Shown: positions 25,447-36,776 of the stretch, in pieces
Layout of the letters: each line of letters starts with the position of its first letter
Position numbering within the stretch: the stretch's first letter is position 1
Origin: Dehalobacter sp. CP
GTDB taxonomy: Bacteria > Bacillota_B > Desulfitobacteriia > Desulfitobacteriales > Syntrophobotulaceae
Length of the DNA: 64,000 nucleotides
Assembly: GCA_009910795.1 (NCBI GenBank)
Contig: VMEE01000076.1
Span: forward strand, 7,309 to 71,308
Direction of reading: 5' to 3'
Notes under the pieces: model-generated
What the model was told of the DNA's origin: nothing
Seen by the model: only the letters and a program-made list of their open reading frames with translations
Databases searched by the model: none
Translations under genes and position numbers: made by a program

Positions 25447-25553
25447 ATTATAAGAGTTGGATAACCATGATAAACCTTGTAAATACGTATAAATATCTTT
25501 AGGTATTGTTAAGTAGATTGACAAAGTGACAGACAATCAGGAGGACAATAGTA

Positions 25554-25613
25554 ATGGCATATCTGTATTTTGAGGTAGTGGAATCATATTTTCTCGTAAA
25601 CAGTAGAAAATAG
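25554..25613 (+). pseudogene. Likely N-terminal remnant of an IS transposase
   Basis: A strong AGGAGG site (25539-25544) precedes a 19-codon ORF, MAYLYFEVVESYFLVNSRK. This resembles the first residues of IS1634-like transposases (pattern YL-x-VVESY followed by a basic stretch). It then stops, and no continuation is visible in the next 180 bp. The rest of 25383-25793 is AT-rich and shows nothing else I can name. Confidence 0.4.
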
Positions 25614-25793
25614 GATTGATTGGAGCATCTATAATTAAGAACAATAATATGATCAAAAAGAAATTCCAGTAATGCGGGACTTTTCAATATTGTATGTACA
25701 TCATTTATAAGATTCCAAAGTTGGGATAAAATATAAAATAAACAATACCAGTGAGAAAATTTACCTATAAAGTAATATTAAAGGAGACTGGCC

Positions 25794-27392
25794 ATGAAGA
25801 AGAAAATTGTTTTGCTTTCTTTAACAGTGCTTCTATTTGGGTTAGGCATTACAGCCATCGCCTATCATAATACGCCTATTAAAGATTACCTATTTGGTTG
25901 GACAACACGCTCACAAACCCAAACCAATGGCCAGGATCAAACACAAAACCACCGGAATGATACCACGGCACCTTATCAACAGCCAGGAGCGGACAATGAA
26001 CAAACTCCACCTACAGACAGTTTTGCTATCCGCGGAGTTATCGAAGGGTTCTACGGAACTCCCTGGACTATGGCGCAAAGAATAAACATGCTTACCTTTA
26101 TTGGCCAACACCATTTTAACACGTATGTCTATGCTCCCAAGGATGACCCTTACCAGCGGACCAATTGGGTAGACCTCTACCCAATTGGACAACTACAGCA
26201 GATGAAGAGTTTGGTGCAAAGCGCAAAAGCAAATGGAGTTAACTTTGTTTATTCCATTTCTCCTGGTATCCCATCACCGCTGCCCGGTGAAACATTGACT
26301 TCAGCAAAGGTTGCCAATTCCATTACCTTTACATCTAAAGCCGATGTACAACTGCTTGAAAGCAAAATTGATCAGTTGCGTTCGATTGGAGTTCACACCT
26401 TTATGCTTTCATTTGACGATGTTCAACACTACTTGAAGAGTTCTGACCAACAAGTGTATGGTTCTGATTATCCTAAGGCTCATATCGATTTAGCAAATAA
26501 ATTGCTTAAGGATGAGACTGTAAAAGATTCAAGTTTCAGGCTTTGGCTTGCTCCCACAGACTACTACGGTCTTAAGGACAGCGCCTATTGGGCTACAATA
26601 CGGTCACATCTGGATCCCTCTATACAGGTGATCTGGACAGGGTCTTGGGTTTTAAACAAATCCATTACAAGTAGTGAAGCTGACCAAGTACGGCGGCTTT
26701 TGGGTAGAAAACCTCTTATCTGGGACAATTATCCGGTCAACGACTATACCTATGTGGTAAAGAAAGCGCCACAACTATTTATGGGACCATTGATCAATCG
26801 TTCGGAGGATTTGTCGGCATACACGAGTGGCATGTTAGCAAATCCCATGCTTCAACCCGAAGCGTCAAAAATCGCACTTTATACTGTTTCTCAATATCTG
26901 TACAATCCCAGCGCATACCAGCCGCTTCAAGCCTGGGACGAAGCGCTCCAGAGCATGTCTGGCATAGGTGATGCATTGGCCTTCCGTAAATTCTGTCAAT
27001 ATTCAAGCCAAAGTACGCTTGATACGAGTGACAATACCGGGTTTTCCAAATTAGCCGGCGCTTTTTGGCAAGAATACCAATCAGGGCAGCATGGACCTAG
27101 TGAATCAGAACTTCGTAAAGAATTACAATTACTGAGTGCTTTGCCCGATAATCTTAAGAAGACAATAACCAACCAACAGCTTTTGGCAGAAATTAGCCCA
27201 TGGGCAGTAAAACTGGGTGAAGAAGGGCAAGCGGGACTACAGGCTTTAGTATATTTAGATTTATCGAGCAATGATCCGCAAAAGCTCACGGCTAAGCAGC
27301 AACTTCAAACAAGCTTGCAACAGTTACGAAACAACAACTTACAAATTGGTTCTGAAGTTCTATCATTTATTAATAAGGCTGGATCTAATTAG
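25794..27392 (+). CDS. Exported GH84-type beta-N-acetylglucosaminidase
   Basis: A 532-residue protein with an N-terminal signal or anchor helix and a polar linker rich in Gln/Thr/Pro up to about residue 75. The GH84 barrel follows: RGVIEGFYGTPW, NTYVYAPKDDPY, and the catalytic aspartate pair in LSFDDV, with later WDNYPVND. GH84 enzymes cleave terminal GlcNAc from glycans, and bacterial members act on mucins, hyaluronan fragments or cell-wall material. AAAGGAG precedes the ATG. It stands alone on the + strand, convergent with a deacetylase gene, which suggests a shared role in surface polysaccharide turnover. Confidence 0.88.
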   Translation: MKKKIVLLSLTVLLFGLGITAIAYHNTPIKDYLFGWTTRSQTQTNGQDQTQNHRNDTTAPYQQPGADNEQTPPTDSFAIRGVIEGFYGTPWTMAQRINMLTFIGQHHFNTYVYAPKDDPYQRTNWVDLYPIGQLQQMKSLVQSAKANGVNFVYSISPGIPSPLPGETLTSAKVANSITFTSKADVQLLESKIDQLRSIGVHTFMLSFDDVQHYLKSSDQQVYGSDYPKAHIDLANKLLKDETVKDSSFRLWLAPTDYYGLKDSAYWATIRSHLDPSIQVIWTGSWVLNKSITSSEADQVRRLLGRKPLIWDNYPVNDYTYVVKKAPQLFMGPLINRSEDLSAYTSGMLANPMLQPEASKIALYTVSQYLYNPSAYQPLQAWDEALQSMSGIGDALAFRKFCQYSSQSTLDTSDNTGFSKLAGAFWQEYQSGQHGPSESELRKELQLLSALPDNLKKTITNQQLLAEISPWAVKLGEEGQAGLQALVYLDLSSNDPQKLTAKQQLQTSLQQLRNNNLQIGSEVLSFINKAGSN

Positions 27393-27473
27393 GCGCTGCT
27401 GAATTACAGCTAAACCCGCATGAACTTTTTATCTTAAATGACAAATTACAAAATTTTTGCTTAACCTTGTCAT

Positions 27474-27516
27474 AAAGCCTTGTAAGCTGTCAGAATACGG
27501 ATTACAAGGCTTTTCT
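27474..27516. terminator. Bidirectional terminator between convergent genes
   Basis: A perfect 12-bp stem, AAAGCCTTGTAA with TTACAAGGCTTT (27474-27485 and 27502-27513), is flanked by A and T runs. It can stop transcription of both the glucosaminidase gene and the opposing deacetylase gene. Confidence 0.85.
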
Positions 27517-27575
27517 ATTCGGATTTTTTCTGCCGGAGATGCCGGAGACTATTTTTAATATCACCCGGAATCACT

Positions 27576-29489
27576 TTATCTGCCTGAAACTGAAATAGCG
27601 GTATTAAGGTTGGAATACCCGGTGTTATGATCGATCATAATTAGGTCAGACCGATGGTCACCATTAATATCCGCAGCAAGAGCATCTTCGTTCCTGGGTC
27701 CCCATGGGCCAAACGGTCTGTCAGCGACGAATTTACTACCGTCGGAGATATAGCTTTGCCAAAAACCGTCAGAGCCGTGTACCAGTAAATCGTCCTTGCC
27801 GTCACCGTTAATATCTGCTGCAAATAGCTGAGAATCCGGTTTGAAGTAAAATGGATTGTTCCAGGTTTCAGCGGCAAGAGAGAATCTGCTTGCTTTTCGT
27901 CCGGCCAGCATCTTCGACTGCTTGGTATCATGATCCATTACAAAAAGTTCGCTGTTTCCATCGCCATTAAAATCTCCTGCTGCAAGTTTCAGGTTCTTAG
28001 CTTTAAGCAGGTTAAAGCCTTGCCAGGTAATATCTGTAAAAAAGCCGCCTTGATTAATTGCCGAACCAATTCTGCCATGTTCTTTGTCATAGAGAAATAG
28101 GTCTGTGAGACCATCATGATTAAGGTCACCGGCCAGAGGACGGACTGTCTGCAATTGATTTAAAGCCTGCCACTTCAAATGATAAGGAACAAATTTATTC
28201 CCGTTGTTTACTGCTAAAATTAAATTACCGGAGGCAGCATTAAACAACAAGAGATCCTCTCTGTCCTTGTTCTTAAAATACCCGGCTAGTGGAATAGTTC
28301 CTTTTTCCAGTGTTAAGTCCTTTAGCCAGACACCTAAGTCTTGAAATGCGTTTGTGTCTCTGGGGGCATACCAGGAAGCCGTATATTGGGACATGCGCCA
28401 TTGATTTGTCCGCTTGTTCCATATCAGCAGAGTTTTCCCCGAAGCATGCGGTACGAACTGACCCACAAAGATTTCATCTCTCGGATCGAACTGAATATTC
28501 TCAGCCCTTTGGGCAGGCACAAAACCTACTAATGAGTAGATCGAGACAAAAGCGTAGTCTCTCTTTTTTAGTTCCTTTACAAGCTGGTGCAATAGAGAAT
28601 TCTTATCATAAATATACTGAACTTCTCCGTTTTTTTGTTGGACTTTTTTTATAAACTGAAACTCATAGGTAGGATGGATGTATAAGGATGCCAGTGTCCC
28701 GCTTTTTGCCGGATCATCTAAGACAGCCAGCATAGCGGCAAGCCGCTCCGGGGAATTTAAATGCCCTAAAGGAGCAGGTACAACATCAAGGCCGCAATAA
28801 TATTCTCTATGCTGATTTACGACGTTATTGCTTTTCCAGGCCTCAGGATAGTAATAATTGTTTTCATAGATCAAACCGATCTGTTCTTGAAAAGCGAGCA
28901 GTTGCTGGGGCGAAGCGCTGTAATGCGGGGTCTCCCAGTAAGCCGGATAAATCCCTGCTTGATCAAACAGCGCGATCGCTTTTTCAGCCCGCTCTTTGGC
29001 ATACGCGTATGTATTGGGTACGTCGGGATTTTTTGCCGAGCTGTAAAATTCATACCCTGACACGCTATTGCTGTTCCCGCTCTGATGGGTATAGCCGTGA
29101 ACCCCGATGATACCGCCTCTTTCTTCCAGGCTTTTAATGGTAGAGACGAATTTTTGGGCATATTCTGTATTATCGGTAATGGCAACATCATAGTTCCTGC
29201 CGGGCACAACCATCCTGGGAATTAAGGAGACTTCAAACGGTATCCCCTCTTGCTGAAGATAATCTGCTAATACAATCAGTTTATCAAGGTTTTCCTGGCT
29301 TGTATATTCTTCCCCGGGACCTACATCCTCTAATCGTAATAAGGCCGGATGTTTTCCTGAAAATTGATCTGCTGATGCTTCGTTTGGAACGACAGATAGG
29401 TTCATATATATTAGAATTGTTAAAAAAAGGACATATATTAATGCAATTACAAAAATTTTGTCTCTTAATATCAATTTTAGTTTAAACAT
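27576..29489 (-). CDS. DUF2334 polysaccharide deacetylase with C-terminal FG-GAP repeats
   Basis: A 637-residue exported protein. After an N-terminal membrane helix comes a DUF2334 deacetylase-like barrel (LLRLEDVGPG, GVHGYTHQ, ETPHYSAS), which in related enzymes removes acetyl groups from polysaccharides. From about residue 380 the protein carries a beta-propeller of FG-GAP/VCBS units. Four of these have calcium-type loops (DLNHDGLTD, DFNGDGNSE, DINGDGKDD, DINGDHRSD), probably for binding glycans or surfaces. It is convergent with the GH84 gene. Function at the cell surface is inferred from domains alone. Confidence 0.85.
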   Translation of the reverse strand: MFKLKLILRDKIFVIALIYVLFLTILIYMNLSVVPNEASADQFSGKHPALLRLEDVGPGEEYTSQENLDKLIVLADYLQQEGIPFEVSLIPRMVVPGRNYDVAITDNTEYAQKFVSTIKSLEERGGIIGVHGYTHQSGNSNSVSGYEFYSSAKNPDVPNTYAYAKERAEKAIALFDQAGIYPAYWETPHYSASPQQLLAFQEQIGLIYENNYYYPEAWKSNNVVNQHREYYCGLDVVPAPLGHLNSPERLAAMLAVLDDPAKSGTLASLYIHPTYEFQFIKKVQQKNGEVQYIYDKNSLLHQLVKELKKRDYAFVSIYSLVGFVPAQRAENIQFDPRDEIFVGQFVPHASGKTLLIWNKRTNQWRMSQYTASWYAPRDTNAFQDLGVWLKDLTLEKGTIPLAGYFKNKDREDLLLFNAASGNLILAVNNGNKFVPYHLKWQALNQLQTVRPLAGDLNHDGLTDLFLYDKEHGRIGSAINQGGFFTDITWQGFNLLKAKNLKLAAGDFNGDGNSELFVMDHDTKQSKMLAGRKASRFSLAAETWNNPFYFKPDSQLFAADINGDGKDDLLVHGSDGFWQSYISDGSKFVADRPFGPWGPRNEDALAADINGDHRSDLIMIDHNTGYSNLNTAISVSGR

Positions 29490-29681
29490 AAATAATTTTC
29501 CTCATAATATTTGAAATTTGTAGAATTGATAGGATAATCATAATCGATCTGAACATATTGTCAATATATATTATTATGTATCCTGTAAATTATACGTAAT
29601 ACAATTTGCATTCTTATTGACTTTACCTAACGGTTTTTTTATAGTAATGGCATGGTTATTAAAGAACTATAAGCAACGGCG

Positions 29682-29720
29682 CTTTCCCTCTTAATAATAA
29701 AAGGGGGAAAGTATTTTTTT
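29682..29720 (+). terminator. Terminator or attenuator upstream of the nif operon
   Basis: CTTTCCCTC (29682-29690) pairs with GGGGGAAAG (29703-29711) across a 12-base loop and is followed by a T-rich tract to 29720. No gene ends just upstream on this strand, so it may act as an attenuator within the nif leader. Confidence 0.7.
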
Positions 29721-29772
29721 GCCTTTTAGAGTACAGCTAGGGTTTTTAAATTATTATTCATGTTGGTTAAAG

Positions 29773-29823
29773 CAAAGGCGCTTTTGGACGGGGACTTACC
29801 CGGAGCAGAAGCGCCTTTTGTTT
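29773..29823 (+). promoter_or_regulatory. Structured nif leader hairpin before nifI1
   Basis: A 10-bp outer stem AAAGGCGCTT/AAGCGCCTTT (29774-29783 with 29809-29818) encloses an inner CGGG/CCCG hairpin (29789-29792 with 29799-29802). A T-rich tail follows. It lies about 40 bp before nifI1. With the terminator at 29682-29720 it makes a two-hairpin leader, likely a control point for nif transcription. Confidence 0.6.
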
Positions 29824-29858
29824 TATAAAAAAACATTCATAGAAGGAGGGGGTTCCAA

Positions 29859-30176
29859 ATGAAAATGGTCAGAGCGATTGTCAGACCAGAGAAAAGTGAA
29901 AGCATTGCTGAAAAATTAGCGGGAATTGGGATTGTATCCATGACAAAAATGCATGTATTTGGCCGTGGAAAAACCAAAGGTTTGCAGGTAGGAGATATTA
30001 TCTACGATGAGTTTCCCAAAGTAATGCTGATGATTGTTGTATCCGACGAGGAGTTGGAGAAAACAATTGAAGTGATCCTGGAAAATGGCAAAACAGGTAA
30101 CATTGGTGACGGGAAAATATTTATATCCGCTGTTGAAACGGCATACACAGTACGTACCGGCGAAGAGGCACTGTAA
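29859..30176 (+). CDS. nifI1: Nitrogen regulatory PII-family protein NifI1
   Basis: A 105-residue PII-like protein (MKMVRAIVRPEK, VSMTKMHVFGRGKTKG, GNIGDGKIFI). The NifI1-NifI2 complex binds 2-oxoglutarate and ATP and switches off nitrogenase by blocking dinitrogenase when ammonium is available. It has an excellent site, GGAGGGGG. It is the first gene of the nif operon, directly before nifI2 and nifH, the order typical of clostridia and methanogens. Confidence 0.95.
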   Translation: MKMVRAIVRPEKSESIAEKLAGIGIVSMTKMHVFGRGKTKGLQVGDIIYDEFPKVMLMIVVSDEELEKTIEVILENGKTGNIGDGKIFISAVETAYTVRTGEEAL

Positions 30177-30190
30177 AGGAGTGATAGCAG

Positions 30191-31541
<1,351 letters not shown>

Positions 31542-31673
31542 GGCCGTAGCCGGAGTTGGAGAAGCATCTGATTTGAACGACAGAATGATGAGAATAAGGA
31601 TGAAATCATCAGGAAGATGAAGGCAGATGAATAAACGTTATCAATTAATTAAGATAAAGCGGAGGTGATCGCG

Positions 31674-33107
31674 GTGGGAGAAAGACCAAACGCTGCTATG
31701 CTCGAAGAAGTTTTAGCGGTATATCCTGAAAAGGCGCAAAAGCTTAGAGCCAAACACATTGCTATCAAAGAAGAAGGATGTTCCTGCGCTATCAAGTCCA
31801 ATGTCAAATGCATTCCGGGGCTGATGACAGCCCGCGGCTGTGCTTATGCCGGGGCTAAAGGCGTTGTATGGGGACCGATCAGAGACATGATTCATATTTC
31901 CCACGGCCCGATCGGCTGCGGTTATTATTCCTGGGGGATGCGGCGCAACCTGACGCAAGGGGTTGTCGGGGTGGAAACTTTTTCGCCGATGATGTTTTCC
32001 TCGGACTTTTCTGAAAGCAACATCGTTTATGGCGGGGACAAAAAGTTGGCCCAAGTCATGAAAGAGGCCAAAGAATTATTTCCGACAGTTCAGGGTATTT
32101 CCATCTGTTCTGAATGTCCTGTCGGTCTCATCGGCGACGATATTGAAAGCGTTGCCAAGAAATCAGCCAAAGAGTTGGATCTGCCGATTGTTCCGGTCCG
32201 CTGCGAGGGTTTCCGCGGCATCAGTCAGTCTCTGGGCCACCATATTGCCAACGATGCCGTCAGGGATTACTTGCTCGGCAAGCGGGAACGTCCCGAGGAA
32301 GTCGGCCCTTATGATGTTTCCCTAATCGGCGACTATAATATTGGCGGTGATGCCTGGGCATCCAAGAAAATTCTCGAGGAAATGGGGCTTACCGTTAAGA
32401 ATGTCTGGACGGGCGACGGTACGACGGAAGGCATGATGGCTGCGCATCAAGTAAAGTTGAATCTTATACACTGTTACCGCAGTATGAACTATATCTGCCG
32501 CCATATGGAAGAAACGTATGGGATACCCTGGATAGAATTCAATTTCTTCGGACCGACCAAAATTGCCGAATCCATCCGGGAAATTGCGGCGATGTTTGAT
32601 GAGACAATCCAGAAAAAAGGAGAAGAGGTCATCGCCAAGTATCAGCCGATGATGCAGAAGGTCATTGATACGTACCGGCCGCGCCTGGAAGGCAAAAAGG
32701 TTATGTTGTATGTCGGAGGGCTGCGCCCCCGCCACACCATCGGCGCCTACGAAGACCTGGGAATGGAAGTCGTCGGCACAGGCTATGAATTTGCCCATAA
32801 GGACGACTATGACCGCACTTTCCCGGAGATGACCAATGAAACCGTGATCTACGATGATGCGACAGAACATGAACTGGATGAGTTCGTCAGGAGAATACGA
32901 CCGGATCTGGTTGGTTCCGGTATTAAAGAAAAATATGTTTTTGAAAAAATGGGTGTACCGTTCCGTCAAATGCATTCCTGGGACTATTCAGGACCTTACC
33001 ATGGTTATGATGGATTCCCGATCTTTGCACGTGATATGGATATGGCTGTGAACAGTCCGACCCGGTCCTTAACCAAAGCACCGTGGAACAAAGCGAAGGA
33101 GGTGTAA
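31674..33107 (+). CDS. nifD: Nitrogenase Mo-Fe protein alpha chain
   Basis: A 477-residue alpha subunit of dinitrogenase. P-cluster ligands lie in [19 protein letters not shown] and ICSECPVG. The FeMo-cofactor cysteine lies in [10 protein letters not shown] and the cofactor histidine in [14 protein letters not shown]. Start is GTG at 31674, eight bases after GGAGG; the GTG at 31665 overlaps that site. It ends three bases before nifK. No deltas (anfG/vnfG) are present, so this is the molybdenum system. Confidence 0.97.
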   Translation: MGERPNAAMLEEVLAVYPEKAQKLRAKHIAIKEEGCSCAIKSNVKCIPGLMTARGCAYAGAKGVVWGPIRDMIHISHGPIGCGYYSWGMRRNLTQGVVGVETFSPMMFSSDFSESNIVYGGDKKLAQVMKEAKELFPTVQGISICSECPVGLIGDDIESVAKKSAKELDLPIVPVRCEGFRGISQSLGHHIANDAVRDYLLGKRERPEEVGPYDVSLIGDYNIGGDAWASKKILEEMGLTVKNVWTGDGTTEGMMAAHQVKLNLIHCYRSMNYICRHMEETYGIPWIEFNFFGPTKIAESIREIAAMFDETIQKKGEEVIAKYQPMMQKVIDTYRPRLEGKKVMLYVGGLRPRHTIGAYEDLGMEVVGTGYEFAHKDDYDRTFPEMTNETVIYDDATEHELDEFVRRIRPDLVGSGIKEKYVFEKMGVPFRQMHSWDYSGPYHGYDGFPIFARDMDMAVNSPTRSLTKAPWNKAKEV

Positions 33108-33110
33108 AAA

Positions 33111-34595
33111 ATGAGCAAAGCTGAATCATGCCCAACAAGTAACTGTGCAACCACTTGCACGACATCATGTGCCCCCGCGGGAGATACTCAGGCCGTATTA
33201 GATTGGATGGCAACTGAAGAATACAAGGAAAAGAACTTTGCCAGGGAGGCTTTGGTCATTAACCCGGCGCGGACCTGCCAGCCATACGGCGCGATGCTCT
33301 GCGCGTTAGGAATTGAGGGGTGTCTGCCTTTTTTACACGGGTCGCAGGGATGCGCGGCATACTTCCGCTCTGCCTTGACGCGTCATGTCAGAGAACCGAT
33401 TGCGATGGTCTCGGATTCAATGACGGAAGATGCCGCGGTATTCGGGGGTCAGGCAAACCTAATTGAAGGACTCAAAAATGCCTACGCCACTTATAAACCC
33501 TCCATCATTGGCATGTTTTCAAGTTGTATGGCGGAGGTTATCGGGGATGATATGAAATCCTTTATCATCAATGCCAGAACGCAGGGAGCGGTCCCGGAAG
33601 ATTTTCCGATCGCTTATGCCAATACGCCCAGCTTTGTCGGTTCCCATATCACCGGATATGACAATATGCTGAAAGGTTTGCTCAATTCCCTGGCGGATAC
33701 CCGCAATGGTAAATGGACCAATGGACGGCTCTACGTGGTCCCCGGTTTTGACCTTTACGCCGGGAATTTAAGAGAATACAAGCGGATGATTAAAGCCATG
33801 GGAATCTATATGACCATGCTGCCGGATCCGACTGAAACATTGGATTCACCCAATACCGGAGAATACAATATGTACCAGCCCGGCACGACCATGGCAGAAC
33901 TTGCTGATGCGCTGAATGCCTCAGGTTTCTTATTCCTGCAAAAATATTCAACGACAGGGACGCAAAAGTTTGTGAAAAACGTCCAGAAGATTGCGACGGA
34001 GACCGTTACCATGCCGATTGGTGTACAGAACACCGATGCTTTCCTGATGACGCTGCAGCAGATGACCGGGAAAGCCATTCCGGCTGAACTGGAGGCGGAA
34101 CGGGGACGGGCGGTTGACGCGGCCGTCGATGCGCATCAGTATATTCACGGCAAAAGATTTGCACTTTATGGGGACCCGGATCTGTTGCTTGGACTTGTCG
34201 GCTTCTTGATGGAAATTGGCGGAATGCCGGTTCATATTGTTTGCAGCAACGGCAATGACGCGTTTACCAAAGAAATGGAGGCCCTGCTGGCAACCAGCCA
34301 GTACGGCGCGGAAGGGAAAGTATACAGCGGCAAAGACCTTTGGCATATGCGTTCCTTATTGCTGACCGATCCGGTCGATATGCTGATCGGGGATACGCAT
34401 GGCAAACAAATCGCCAAAGATGCCAAGGTGCCGTTGGCCCGTATCGGCTACTTCATGACGGACCGCGTTCACCTGCACCGCCAGCCGATCGTTGGCTACC
34501 AGGGAGCCATTAATCTGATTACCATGCTCGCTAACATATTTATTGATGAATATGACCGCAATTGTCCAAGTGAGCGCTTTGAAATGCTGAGATAA
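33111..34595 (+). CDS. nifK: Nitrogenase Mo-Fe protein beta chain with Cys-rich N-terminus
   Basis: A 494-residue beta subunit. P-cluster cysteines lie in ARTCQPYG, GSQGCAAY and FSSCMAEVIGDD, and the serine/histidine regions typical of NifK follow. The first 21 residues contain four cysteines (C7, C12, C16, C20) before the core begins at about residue 28, which is unusual for NifK. GGAGGTG precedes the ATG. It is coupled to nifD by a three-base gap. The core is normal, so the enzyme should be functional. Confidence 0.97.
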   Translation: MSKAESCPTSNCATTCTTSCAPAGDTQAVLDWMATEEYKEKNFAREALVINPARTCQPYGAMLCALGIEGCLPFLHGSQGCAAYFRSALTRHVREPIAMVSDSMTEDAAVFGGQANLIEGLKNAYATYKPSIIGMFSSCMAEVIGDDMKSFIINARTQGAVPEDFPIAYANTPSFVGSHITGYDNMLKGLLNSLADTRNGKWTNGRLYVVPGFDLYAGNLREYKRMIKAMGIYMTMLPDPTETLDSPNTGEYNMYQPGTTMAELADALNASGFLFLQKYSTTGTQKFVKNVQKIATETVTMPIGVQNTDAFLMTLQQMTGKAIPAELEAERGRAVDAAVDAHQYIHGKRFALYGDPDLLLGLVGFLMEIGGMPVHIVCSNGNDAFTKEMEALLATSQYGAEGKVYSGKDLWHMRSLLLTDPVDMLIGDTHGKQIAKDAKVPLARIGYFMTDRVHLHRQPIVGYQGAINLITMLANIFIDEYDRNCPSERFEMLR

Positions 34596-34681
34596 GGCCA
34601 GATAATTTAATGAGGGTTAGGGGTAGGGCACAACGCATTGGGGAAATGCCCTTTACCCCTCAATTGGAAGGAGGCGGGGAA

Positions 34682-35086
34682 ATGTTTGTTGCTTTTGCGA
34701 CGACGGGAGAAGAGAAAATTAATGCCCATTTTGGGATGGCAACAGATTTTGCTGTTTATGATATAGGCTCGGAAAGCTGTGAATTCAGTAAAATGCTCCA
34801 TCTCCCGGAACAAGCGCAGGAAGATGATAAAGTTGAAATCCGGGCACAACTGCTGAAAGAATGTATCGTTGTCTATTGCACGCATATTGGAGGTCCGGCA
34901 GCAGCCCGTCTGGTTCAAAGCGGTATTCAGCCGCTGAAAGCACCGGAGGGAACACCGATTGCCCAGGAGCTGCAGCGTTTGCAGACAATGCTGAAAGAAA
35001 CCCCTCCGCCCTGGCTGCGCAAACGTCTGATGGAAGAAATGAATCATAAGGAGGAATCATGCCAATGCCCTTTTACCAGGGATTAA
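34682..35086 (+). CDS. nifX: NifX-family FeMo-cofactor carrier protein
   Basis: A 134-residue NifX/NafY-fold protein (VAFATTGEEKINAHFGMATDFAVYDI) followed by a helical tail (PPPWLRKRLMEEM) often seen in NifX from clostridia. These proteins carry NifB-co or FeMo-co between NifB, NifEN and NifDK. The ATG at 34682 has GGAGGCGGGG upstream; the frame opens at 34610 without a better start. Its end overlaps the ferredoxin gene by 28 bases in another frame. Confidence 0.85.
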   Translation: MFVAFATTGEEKINAHFGMATDFAVYDIGSESCEFSKMLHLPEQAQEDDKVEIRAQLLKECIVVYCTHIGGPAAARLVQSGIQPLKAPEGTPIAQELQRLQTMLKETPPPWLRKRLMEEMNHKEESCQCPFTRD

Positions 35087-35331
35087 ACTATGGCGGTTCG
35101 GAATGGACGCCTCAATTTATTAAGGAAATCGATCAGGAGTTGTGTATCGGCTGTGGGCGTTGTGTCAAAGTATGTTCCCAGGCAGCATTGGGTTTTGGTA
35201 ACCTGAATGATGATGAGGATGCTGACAGAATGCAGTCCAAAATTGATCAGAAAGAAAACTGTATCGGCTGTATGGCCTGCGGCAAGACCTGCGTCAAAAG
35301 AGCGATCAGCTTTGAGGCAAAAGCGATTTAG
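35059..35331 (+). CDS. 2[4Fe-4S] ferredoxin of the nif operon
   Basis: A 90-residue ferredoxin with two motifs, C-x2-C-x2-C-x3-C at CIGCGRCVKVC and again at CIGCMACGKTC. The linker is longer than in clostridial ferredoxin. It likely gives electrons to NifH or serves NifB/NifEN cofactor assembly. The site AAGGAGG precedes the ATG inside the end of nifX, so translation is probably coupled. Confidence 0.92.
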   Translation: MPMPFYQGLNYGGSEWTPQFIKEIDQELCIGCGRCVKVCSQAALGFGNLNDDEDADRMQSKIDQKENCIGCMACGKTCVKRAISFEAKAI

Positions 35332-35396
35332 TTCTGTAAATTGAATATAACAAAAATATAAAAGTCATAAAAAATAAAAAAGCTGAGGCGAAAGAG

Positions 35397-36776
35397 ATGG
35401 AGAGCAGGTCAAATCTGGCGATTGAAGAGAGAAAAGACTCTATTCAAACAAAGGGAGAACAAACACAACCATTTAAATGCAATACTGACAGTGTGGCAGG
35501 TTGTGTCAGCCAACGGGCATGTGTCTATTGCGGGGCCAGGGTTGTCCTTAATCCCATCACAGATGCAATTCACCTGGTGCATGGACCCATTGGTTGTGCA
35601 AGCTATACGTGGGATATCCGGGGTAGTTTAACAAGCGGAGCGGATCTATTCCGCTTCAGCTTCTCCACGGATCTGCAGGAAATGGATATCATCTTCGGCG
35701 GGGAAAAAAAATTAACCCGGGCAATTGATGATCTTGTGGCAAAGTATCATCCTCCATTAATGTTTGTTTATTCCACCTGTATTGTCGGCGTGATCGGGGA
35801 TGATTTGGAGGCTGTCTGTAAAGCTGCATCCAAGCGGCATCGGATCCAAGTGATCCCAGTTCAGTCCAGCGGCTTCATCGGCAGCAAATCGGCCGGCTAC
35901 AAAGCCGCGTGTGATGCTTTAATGAGGCTGATGGAACCGCCGCCAGGAGAAGAACTCGAGAAAGACAAAACCATTAACTATCTTGGGGAATTCAATCTGG
36001 CAGGGGAACTTTGGATCATTCAGAATTACCTGAAACGGATTGGCATTGAGCTCAATGTGGCGCTTACAGGTGATTCGAGTTACGATACTTTGAAATTGGC
36101 GACCAAGGCGTGTCTGAATATCGTTCAATGCGCCGGTTCGATGATATATACGGCCAATCAGATGAAAGAACGCTTTCATATTCCCTACATGAATATCTCT
36201 TTTATCGGCATCGAAGACACCTCCGAATCACTGCGCCGGATTGCCCGGACCTATCAGGATACCGAGATGATGCGCAGAACTGAGGAATTGATTCAAACGG
36301 AAACAGAGGCAATTGCTCCGAAAATCGCCTATTACCGCAGCAAGCTGCAAGGGAAAAAAGCGGCAATTTATGTCGGCGGCGGATTTAAGGCGATCTCCCT
36401 GATTAAGCAGTTCCGTGAACTTGGAATTGAGGTCGTGATGGTAGGTACGCAGACAGGGCGGGAGGAAGAGTATGAGACCATCAATGATCTCGTCAAGGAA
36501 GGGACCGTCATCATGGATGATACCAATCCTTCTGAACTTGAAAAATTCATCATCGAAAAAGAAGCGGACCTACTGGTAGGCGGTGTCAAAGAACGTCCCC
36601 TGGCCTATAAAATGGGGATTGCGTTTATCGATCACAATCATGACCGCAAACATCCTTTGAGCGGTTATGCCGGGGCTGCTAATTTTGCCGAGGAAGTTTA
36701 CGCGACTGTATGCTCACCCGTCTGGGCATATCGGGAACGTTGTTTGTCCACGGGTGCAAAGGAGGAGAGGACATGA
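35397..36776 (+). CDS. nifE: FeMo-cofactor scaffold protein NifE
   Basis: A 459-residue homologue of NifD that forms the NifEN scaffold on which NifB-co is converted to FeMo-co by adding Mo and homocitrate. Cluster cysteines lie in QRACVYCGARV, GPIGCASYTWDIRG and YSTCIVGVIGDD. NifE rather than NifD is indicated by its position with nifN and by loss of the NifD cofactor histidine context. Its stop overlaps nifN by four bases (ATGA). Confidence 0.94.
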   Translation: MESRSNLAIEERKDSIQTKGEQTQPFKCNTDSVAGCVSQRACVYCGARVVLNPITDAIHLVHGPIGCASYTWDIRGSLTSGADLFRFSFSTDLQEMDIIFGGEKKLTRAIDDLVAKYHPPLMFVYSTCIVGVIGDDLEAVCKAASKRHRIQVIPVQSSGFIGSKSAGYKAACDALMRLMEPPPGEELEKDKTINYLGEFNLAGELWIIQNYLKRIGIELNVALTGDSSYDTLKLATKACLNIVQCAGSMIYTANQMKERFHIPYMNISFIGIEDTSESLRRIARTYQDTEMMRRTEELIQTETEAIAPKIAYYRSKLQGKKAAIYVGGGFKAISLIKQFRELGIEVVMVGTQTGREEEYETINDLVKEGTVIMDDTNPSELEKFIIEKEADLLVGGVKERPLAYKMGIAFIDHNHDRKHPLSGYAGAANFAEEVYATVCSPVWAYRERCLSTGAKEERT

